Origin: Geobacillus sp. 46C-IIa
GTDB taxonomy: Bacteria > Bacillota > Bacilli > Bacillales > Anoxybacillaceae
Reading direction: 5' to 3'
Assembly: GCF_014679505.1 (NCBI RefSeq)
Contig: NZ_CP061474.1
Coordinates: 2,676,001-2,740,000 of the forward strand
DNA: 64,000 nt
Shown: positions 58,603 to 64,000 of the stretch, piece by piece
Layout of the letters: each line of letters begins with the position of its first letter
Position numbering within the stretch: the stretch's first letter is position 1
Notes under the pieces: model-generated
Seen by the model: the letters and a program-made list of their open reading frames with translations, nothing else
Told to the model about the DNA's origin: nothing
The model's database searches: none
Position numbers and translations under genes: made by a program

Positions 58603-59622
58603 TCACCGCCTCGCACACGACCCCCGCTCGACAAGCCGGTGCGGGATGATGATGCGCTTGATCGGCTCATTTGGATTTTCGATTTTTTCAATTAAACTTT
58701 TCGCCGCTTCGAAGCCGAGCTGGAAAATGCCGATGTCAATCGAAGTGAGCGGTGGGCGCGACATTTCGGCGAGCAAGGTGTTGTTGAAGCTGACGATCGA
58801 CACATCTTCCGGAACACGAAGGCCGATTTCATCAAGCGTTTTGACCATCCCGAGCGCCATGAGATCGTCGGCAACCACAAGCCCGGTCGGCGGCTCAGGC
58901 AAGGAAAGCAGCTCCTTCATCGCCTCTTGGCCGCCTTCTTGCAAAAACTCTTCATGAACAACGTATTCCGGCCGATACGGCAGCCCGGCGTCACGGAGCG
59001 CCTCCTCATAGCCGGTTTGGCGGTCGACGGTCACCAAATATTGCGGATTGCCGCCGACAAAGGCGATGCGTTCATGACCATGAGTGATTAAATAGGCAGT
59101 CGCATCTTTTCCCGCCTGTACGTTGTCGTTGTCGACATGGGTCACTTGTTCCGCCTTTTGGTGCGGCTTGCCGATGACGACGAACGGGAAGTCATGTTTT
59201 TGCAAGTATTTCATGAGCTTGTCGTTTTGCCTTGAATAAAGCAAAATGACGCCGTCGACGCGCCGCCCTTGCAGCATCTCGACGACCCGCTCGTAAATGT
59301 CGCTCTCTTTTTCCCCGGTCGACATTTGCAAGGCGTACCGCTTTTCATGGGTGGCTTTGCTGATGCCGCGGATGACTTCCGGGAAAAACGGGTTTTGCAG
59401 CGCTTGATCAGCCGAGCTCGGCATGACAATGCCGATCACTTGCGTCGCTTGGCTGGCGAGGCTGCGGGCGATAAAATTCGGATGGTAGCCGAGCTCTTTC
59501 ATCGCCTCGCGCACCCGCTGCTTCGTTTTCTCGCTGATGCGCGGGCTGTCGGCGATCACCCGCGATACGGTCGACGGCGCGACATTGGCCCGCTTGGCGA
59601 CGTCTTTAATCGTAACGGTCAT
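58603..59622 (-). CDS. malR: LacI-family maltodextrin operon regulator (MalR-like)
   Basis: A 339-residue repressor. Residues 1-60 are the LacI DNA-binding headpiece (TIKDVAKRANVAPSTVSRVIAD, with hinge ARSLASQ). The rest is a periplasmic-binding-type effector domain with VVIGKPH, HVDNDNVQAGK and FNNTLLAEM. ATG at 59622 has GGAGGGCG upstream; the frame to 59640 has none. It follows the amylase gene by 18 bases at the end of the malE-malF-malG-amylase unit, so it most likely senses maltose or maltodextrin and controls this operon. Confidence 0.88.
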   Translation of the reverse strand: MTVTIKDVAKRANVAPSTVSRVIADSPRISEKTKQRVREAMKELGYHPNFIARSLASQATQVIGIVMPSSADQALQNPFFPEVIRGISKATHEKRYALQMSTGEKESDIYERVVEMLQGRRVDGVILLYSRQNDKLMKYLQKHDFPFVVIGKPHQKAEQVTHVDNDNVQAGKDATAYLITHGHERIAFVGGNPQYLVTVDRQTGYEEALRDAGLPYRPEYVVHEEFLQEGGQEAMKELLSLPEPPTGLVVADDLMALGMVKTLDEIGLRVPEDVSIVSFNNTLLAEMSRPPLTSIDIGIFQLGFEAAKSLIEKIENPNEPIKRIIIPHRLVERGSCARR

Positions 59623-59640
59623 AAGCGCCCTCCTTTCCAT

Positions 59641-61176
59641 TTATTCATGGATCCGTTTTGCCCGTTTTTTCACCAAATATAAAAACAAAAGAAACAGCAC
59701 GTAAACCGATACAATGGCGGCGATGAACGGAAGGTTGATCCCCGTTTTTTCCCGCAGTTTGTACACCTCCGCCGTTTCGCGTTCCAATACAAGATCATAG
59801 CCGTCTTCATCGCCGCGGACGAGGTCATCGAGCAAAAAGCCGCGCAATTCCTTGTTTTTTGGCAGTTGGTCGTTTGTTAAATGGACGTGCTGCGTTTCGC
59901 CCGTGTTATTAATGGCGATGACAGTGGTTTCGTCCCGGTAGCGCCGCTTGAACACCGCCATGCCGTCTTTCTCATACAAGAGCGTAAAATCACCGCGCCG
60001 CAATGACGGCAGCTGCTGACGGAGCGGGCCGATTTTCTTTAAATAGTCGATAATTTCCGGATCAGCACGGAAGTCCATCAACCGGCGGTTATCCGGATCT
60101 GGGCCGCCGTTCATCGCGATTTCCGTTCCGTAGTACATGATCGGGATGCCCGGAGCAGTGAACAAATACGTCATCGCTACCTTAATGCGCGAGATCGGAT
60201 TATTGCGGTTGTCAATCGCCAATTTCGTAAACCGGACATTATCATGGTTGTCCAAAAACGTCCCGAGCAAATACGGGCGGTCATAAAACGTCTTGTTATA
60301 CTCCCATATCTCGTAGAGCGGGCGGAGCGACGCGTCGCGTTTGGCAAGCGACTGTTTCACTGCGCCATACAGCGGGTAATCGACAAACCCGTCGATGCCA
60401 TACTCCCCGTAATCAGCGATATAGCGCGGGTCATCACTCCACACCTCACCGAGAAGGAAAAAATCTTTTTTCACCGTTTTCACTTCTTTGGCAAATTCTT
60501 GCCAAAACGATTTCGGCACATGACGCACCGTATCGAGTCGATAGCCGTCAATATCCGTTTCTTTAATCCACCATTTGGCGGCATCAATGAAATACTTTTT
60601 GACCTCTGGATTTTCCTGCGCCAAATCAGGCAGCCCATACACCCAGCCATTTTCTACTTGCTTTTGATTGTTCCAGTCAAAAATCTCTTTCTTCGGGTGG
60701 AACCAGTCTTTTTTCGCCGGATCCTGGAGCCACGGATGGTCGTAGCCGACATGGTTGGCAACAAAGTCCAAAATGACTTTCATGTCGCGCTGATGCGCCT
60801 CTTTGACCAGTGTTTTCAAGTCATCGAGCGTGCCGAAATGAGGGTCGACGCGATAAAAATCTTTGATCCAATACCCATGATAGCCGCCCGGCATGTTTTC
60901 AAACACCGGCGTCAGCCAAATGGCGGTAAACCCCATTTCCTTGATGTAATCGAGCTTCGCTGTCACCCCTTTTAAATCACCGCCAAAATATCCTTTTGGG
61001 TCGTTGACATTGACGTCTTGGTCGTTCGTCGCATCCATATTGTTGAAACGGTCGACCATAATGAAATAAATCGCTTCGTCTTGCCACGTCCGTTCTTCTT
61101 TTTCCGCCGCCGCAGCCGGCATGGCATAAAAAAGAAGGAACGGAAGGATGAACAGCACAACAAGCCGGTTCCCCAT
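59641..61176 (-). CDS. secreted, membrane-anchored alpha-amylase (GH13)
   Basis: A 511-residue GH13 enzyme. Signal peptide LVVLFILPFLLFYAMPAAAA; GH13 regions DFVANHVGYD, GYRLDTVRHV (nucleophile Asp), LLGEVWSDD (acid/base Glu) and FLDNHDNVRF (third Asp). A C-terminal membrane helix IAAIVSVYVLFLLFLYLV with KKRAKRIHE tail indicates anchoring on the outer face of the membrane, useful for degrading dextrins next to the transporter. It follows malG by 72 bases and precedes malR. Product preference cannot be told from sequence. Confidence 0.93.
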   Translation of the reverse strand: MGNRLVVLFILPFLLFYAMPAAAAEKEERTWQDEAIYFIMVDRFNNMDATNDQDVNVNDPKGYFGGDLKGVTAKLDYIKEMGFTAIWLTPVFENMPGGYHGYWIKDFYRVDPHFGTLDDLKTLVKEAHQRDMKVILDFVANHVGYDHPWLQDPAKKDWFHPKKEIFDWNNQKQVENGWVYGLPDLAQENPEVKKYFIDAAKWWIKETDIDGYRLDTVRHVPKSFWQEFAKEVKTVKKDFFLLGEVWSDDPRYIADYGEYGIDGFVDYPLYGAVKQSLAKRDASLRPLYEIWEYNKTFYDRPYLLGTFLDNHDNVRFTKLAIDNRNNPISRIKVAMTYLFTAPGIPIMYYGTEIAMNGGPDPDNRRLMDFRADPEIIDYLKKIGPLRQQLPSLRRGDFTLLYEKDGMAVFKRRYRDETTVIAINNTGETQHVHLTNDQLPKNKELRGFLLDDLVRGDEDGYDLVLERETAEVYKLREKTGINLPFIAAIVSVYVLFLLFLYLVKKRAKRIHE

Positions 61177-61248
61177 TTCCGTTTCCCTCCTTTACTGTCC
61201 GTTTGTCTGTTTGGAAACGGGTAAGCCCACTATTTATGATAGCGGTTC

Positions 61249-62091
61249 TTACCCTTTTGTGCCACCTGCTGTTAAGCCGGAAATCAAATATCGCTGCAAG
61301 AACAAAAAGACGATGGCAATCGGAGCGGCGATCAAAATGGAGCCGGCGGCAAAGCGGGTGAAATTGTTGGCAAACCGGTCGCTGATAAAGTTGAACAGTC
61401 CGACCGCCAGTGTAAATTTGTCCGGATCGCGCAAGACGATTGACGGCAGCAAAAAGTCCGTAAACGGCGCCATGAAGTTAAACAAGGCGACAACGGCCAA
61501 AATCGGCTTGGCCAGAGGCAGCATGATGCGGAAAAAGACGCCGAAATGGCCGGCTCCGTCCATGCGCGCCGCCTCGTCCAACTCGCGCGGGATCGTGTCA
61601 AAATAGCCTTTCACAAGCCAGGCGTTAAACGGAATTTGCCCGCCGACATAAATGAGAATGAGCCCCCAAAGCGAATCAAGCAGGTGGAGCATGTTCAGCA
61701 AAATATACAGCGCCACCATCGCCATGAGCGAGGGAAACATTTGCAAGACTAAAAACAAATACAGCCCCGTTTTCCGCCCGACGAATTTGTAGCGTGAAAA
61801 CGCATAAGCGATGAGCGCCGTAAAGAAAACGGACAGCACCGCGTTCACCGCCGCGACAAACAGGCTGTTTTTATACCAAAGCAAATAATTGCTCTCTGGG
61901 CTCGTAAACAGCCACTTGTAATGCTCGAGCGTCCATTTTTCCGGAATGATCGATGCCGAGTACAAGCTCGTGCCCGGATTGAGCGACATGCTGATGGTCC
62001 AAAGAAGCGGATAGGCGATGACAACAAACATGAACGCGATAAACAAGTAAATGAGCGTGACTTCAATATGCGATTTCCATTTGCGGTTCAT
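61249..62091 (-). CDS. mdxG: maltodextrin ABC transporter permease MalG/MdxG-type
   Basis: A 280-residue inner-membrane protein with six helices. The EAA loop is EYFDTIPRELDEAARMDGAG-like (YFDTIPRELDEAARMDGAG), contacting a shared ATPase encoded elsewhere. Typical MalG text AYPLLWTISMSLNPG near the start. Its ATG overlaps the malF stop by one base (TAATG). Together with malF and the binding protein it imports maltodextrins. Confidence 0.92.
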   Translation of the reverse strand: MNRKWKSHIEVTLIYLFIAFMFVVIAYPLLWTISMSLNPGTSLYSASIIPEKWTLEHYKWLFTSPESNYLLWYKNSLFVAAVNAVLSVFFTALIAYAFSRYKFVGRKTGLYLFLVLQMFPSLMAMVALYILLNMLHLLDSLWGLILIYVGGQIPFNAWLVKGYFDTIPRELDEAARMDGAGHFGVFFRIMLPLAKPILAVVALFNFMAPFTDFLLPSIVLRDPDKFTLAVGLFNFISDRFANNFTRFAAGSILIAAPIAIVFLFLQRYLISGLTAGGTKG

Positions 62092-63371
62092 TAAATGTTC
62101 CCCTCCTCTTTAAAGGAACGGGTACGCCGGAATTGGTAGATGGCAAATCCGCTGACAATCAAGCCGATGATCAGCGAAATCGCAGCTGCCATATTGTAGT
62201 TGTTCGTCGTAAACGTCAAATCGTACACCCATGAAATGAGAATGTCCGTCCCGCCAGCATTTTGTCCGCGCACCGCCGGACCGCCATCATTAAATAAGTA
62301 GATGATGTTAAAGTTATTAAAATTCCCCGCGTATTGCATGATCAACAGCGGTGCGGTTGCGTACAGCACATGCGGCAAGGTGATCGATTTGAACTTTTGC
62401 CAGCGCGTCGCCCCGTCGATATCGGCCGCTTCGTACCAATCGCGGGAAATGCTTTGCAAGACACCGGTAAATAACGCAAAGACAAACGGGAAGCCAAGCC
62501 ATGTCTGAATCAAAATAAGCGCCACTTTCGTCCAAAACGGATCGGTCATCCATGGAATCGACAACCCGAACAAGCTCAACACTTCGCGGTTAATTGCTCC
62601 AAATTTATCGTTAAACATCGCCGCAAACACTAAAATCGTCACAAACGCCGGCACGGCCCACGGCAGAATCAGCACCGTCCGGATGAACCGTTTGAACTTG
62701 ATGCGCGGGTCGTTGACGAGCAGCGCCAAAAACAGCCCGAGGGCGATTTGCGCCGTCGTCGCCACCACGGTCCAGACAATCGTCCACGCAAGGACGCTGA
62801 AAAACGTGCTTTTCCAAATCGGGATGGACACTAAATTTTTGAAGTTTTCAACCCCGACCCAATTCAACAAATGCCGCGGCGGTGAATGATACAAGTTGTA
62901 GTCAGTAAAGGCGAGCGACACCATAAACAACAGCGGCAGCACAACGATAAACAGCAGCATCACAAGCCCCGGCGTGACAAAGATGTACGGAAACCCTCGG
63001 TCCCACGCATGGCGGCACGATTCGACAAGCGAGGGGAACGGCTCGCCGCGCTGCCGCCGACGGGCGTCGTTGCGGGCGTCGATGATATTGGCGATATGCA
63101 ATGCGGCGGCAAAAGCGATGATGATCACAGAAACCAACCCTTGAATCAACAAGAAAATCGAATGATCCAGCATTGGGATTTCGCCGAGGGTAATCAGCCC
63201 CCATAGCCCGATATTCAAAAAGTTATAAAAGGTGATGAGGAAAGCCGCTTCAATAATGATGAACAAGATTCCTTTCATATATCGGCGGTTGTACAATTGC
63301 CCAAGGCCGGCAAACAGCAATGACAGCCCCATCGCCACCGCCGGCCGATGACGGACGTTTGCTTCCGGCAT
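62091..63371 (-). CDS. mdxF: maltodextrin ABC transporter permease MalF/MdxF-type
   Basis: A 426-residue permease. An N-terminal extension with additional helices (about residues 1-110) precedes a typical MalF core; the EAA loop is SRDWYEAADIDGATRWQKF. VFALFTGVLQSI and LLIMQYAGNFNNFNIIYLFNDGGP are MalF blocks. ATG at 63371 has AGGGGGGAG upstream. A hairpin separates it from the binding-protein gene. Confidence 0.92.
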   Translation of the reverse strand: MPEANVRHRPAVAMGLSLLFAGLGQLYNRRYMKGILFIIIEAAFLITFYNFLNIGLWGLITLGEIPMLDHSIFLLIQGLVSVIIIAFAAALHIANIIDARNDARRRQRGEPFPSLVESCRHAWDRGFPYIFVTPGLVMLLFIVVLPLLFMVSLAFTDYNLYHSPPRHLLNWVGVENFKNLVSIPIWKSTFFSVLAWTIVWTVVATTAQIALGLFLALLVNDPRIKFKRFIRTVLILPWAVPAFVTILVFAAMFNDKFGAINREVLSLFGLSIPWMTDPFWTKVALILIQTWLGFPFVFALFTGVLQSISRDWYEAADIDGATRWQKFKSITLPHVLYATAPLLIMQYAGNFNNFNIIYLFNDGGPAVRGQNAGGTDILISWVYDLTFTTNNYNMAAAISLIIGLIVSGFAIYQFRRTRSFKEEGNI

Positions 63372-63402
63372 CCGAACTCCCCCCTATCGACGGATAAGAA
63401 TA

Positions 63403-63426
63403 GTGGATAGGGATGATCCTATCCAC
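63403..63426 (-). other. hairpin between malE and malF
   Basis: Perfect GTGGATAGG-GATGAT-CCTATCCAC stem-loop directly behind the binding-protein stop, without a T run. It could stabilise malE mRNA or reduce transcription into malF, giving more binding protein than permease. Confidence 0.6.
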
Positions 63427-63440
63427 CACTGTATGACGTG

Positions 63441-64000
63441 TTATTTTCCAGCACCGCTGGCCGCGATGTTATCTTGAATCGTTTTGACCGCCTCGCTGAG
63501 CACCGCTTTCGGGTCGTCCCCTTTCGCGATAAATTGCAGCGCGTTGCCCATCGGCTCCCACACTTGCGACATTTCCGGCACGTTCGGCATCGGTTCGCCG
63601 TATTGGATTTGCTCCGCAAAGCCGGCGATCAGCGGGTCGTTCGTAATTTTCTCATTCGTCAACGCTTTTTCGTTTGCCGGCATTTCCCCGGCTACTTCAT
63701 AGTAATGGAGTGAATTTTCCTCGTTCGTCACAAACTTCATGAAATCAACGGCCCATTCTTTATGTTGCGAGTAAGCAGACAGCATCCATGTTTTGACGCC
63801 CACAAACGATTTCGGATGTTCACCGTTTTCGAGCACCGGCAGCGGCGCCGTCGCCAACTTGTCGCCTAACGCTTCCTTGTACGAAGCAATGTTCCACGGA
63901 CCGGTGATGGCCACTGCTACATTTCCTTTCGTGAACAATCCGTTCATAATGTCATTGGTGACTTCTTTTGGAATATAACCATTTTTGAACCACGATTGGA
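63441..64000 (-). CDS. mdxE: maltodextrin-binding protein MalE/MdxE-type (C-terminal part)
   Basis: The C-terminal 186 residues of a family 1 solute-binding lipoprotein; the frame continues beyond the window (QSWFKNGYIPKEV at the edge). NGLFTKGNVAVAITGPWNI, MLSAYSQHKEWAVDFMKFV and MPNVPEMSQVWEPMGNALQ are typical of maltose-binding proteins. It delivers maltodextrin to MalF/MalG. The ribosome site and signal peptide are outside the window. Confidence 0.92.
   Translation of the reverse strand, partial: QSWFKNGYIPKEVTNDIMNGLFTKGNVAVAITGPWNIASYKEALGDKLATAPLPVLENGEHPKSFVGVKTWMLSAYSQHKEWAVDFMKFVTNEENSLHYYEVAGEMPANEKALTNEKITNDPLIAGFAEQIQYGEPMPNVPEMSQVWEPMGNALQFIAKGDDPKAVLSEAVKTIQDNIAASGAGK

Noticed and set aside
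60244..60975. Plus-strand frame of 243 codons antisense to the amylase
   Set aside because: Shadow frame; the amylase reading contains all catalytic GH13 motifs.
1..64000. CRISPR array or prophage
   Set aside because: No regularly spaced repeats and no phage structural or integrase genes were seen anywhere in the window.

Overview
The window looks like chromosome of a thermophilic, denitrifying Geobacillus or Parageobacillus strain. The grounds are Bacillus-type gene sets (yitJ, yajQ/yitK, degV/yitS, yitU, yitV, scdA, ywiC, a Fnr with a C-terminal cysteine cluster), GGAGG ribosome binding sites, about 50% GC outside the toxin region, and a copper nitrite reductase plus quinol nitric oxide reductase of the kind known from this genus. 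No rRNA, tRNA, intact insertion sequence or CRISPR array was seen.

1-12,750: a contact-dependent toxin locus read on the minus strand. A full-length WapA-like YD-repeat protein (about 2336 residues) is followed by an array of short orphan tip modules. These share its RHS core DNA but carry different C-terminal toxins, and they are interleaved with small AT-rich immunity-like genes. The immunity gene directly behind the full-length toxin carries a one-base frameshift.

13,000-20,100: molybdenum cofactor genes. A chemoreceptor-moeA-mobB-moaE-moaD-ywiC operon is divergent from scdA, and modB-moaA form a second unit. 20,300-24,000: fnr, nirK and narK. 24,200-28,900: an ABC-2 transporter with a NEW3-domain surface protein, divergent from an ECF sigma/anti-sigma pair. 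29,000-38,400: a heme-type radical SAM enzyme, a decayed Rpn nuclease gene, mobA, three DUF2249 proteins, quinol NO reductase, a second Crp/Fnr regulator, a multi-pass membrane protein and a DUF59 protein. Nine Fnr-type boxes (TGTGA-N6-TCACA) sit at the same distance from a -10 hexamer, so the region reads as one oxygen-controlled denitrification island: Mo uptake, cofactor synthesis, nitrate/nitrite transport, nitrite reduction, NO reduction and nitrosative repair.

38,600-51,300: mixed housekeeping genes: a Fic protein, cadC-cadA with twin operators, yitV, yitU, small proteins, DegV, YajQ, lactate permease with an XRE-cupin regulator, and several gene relics. 51,400-56,850: a SAM riboswitch controlling yitJ-metH. 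56,960-57,430: a broken AbrB/PIN toxin-antitoxin pair. 57,500-64,000: a short-chain dehydrogenase and a maltodextrin locus (malE-malF-malG-amylase-malR) running off the right edge.
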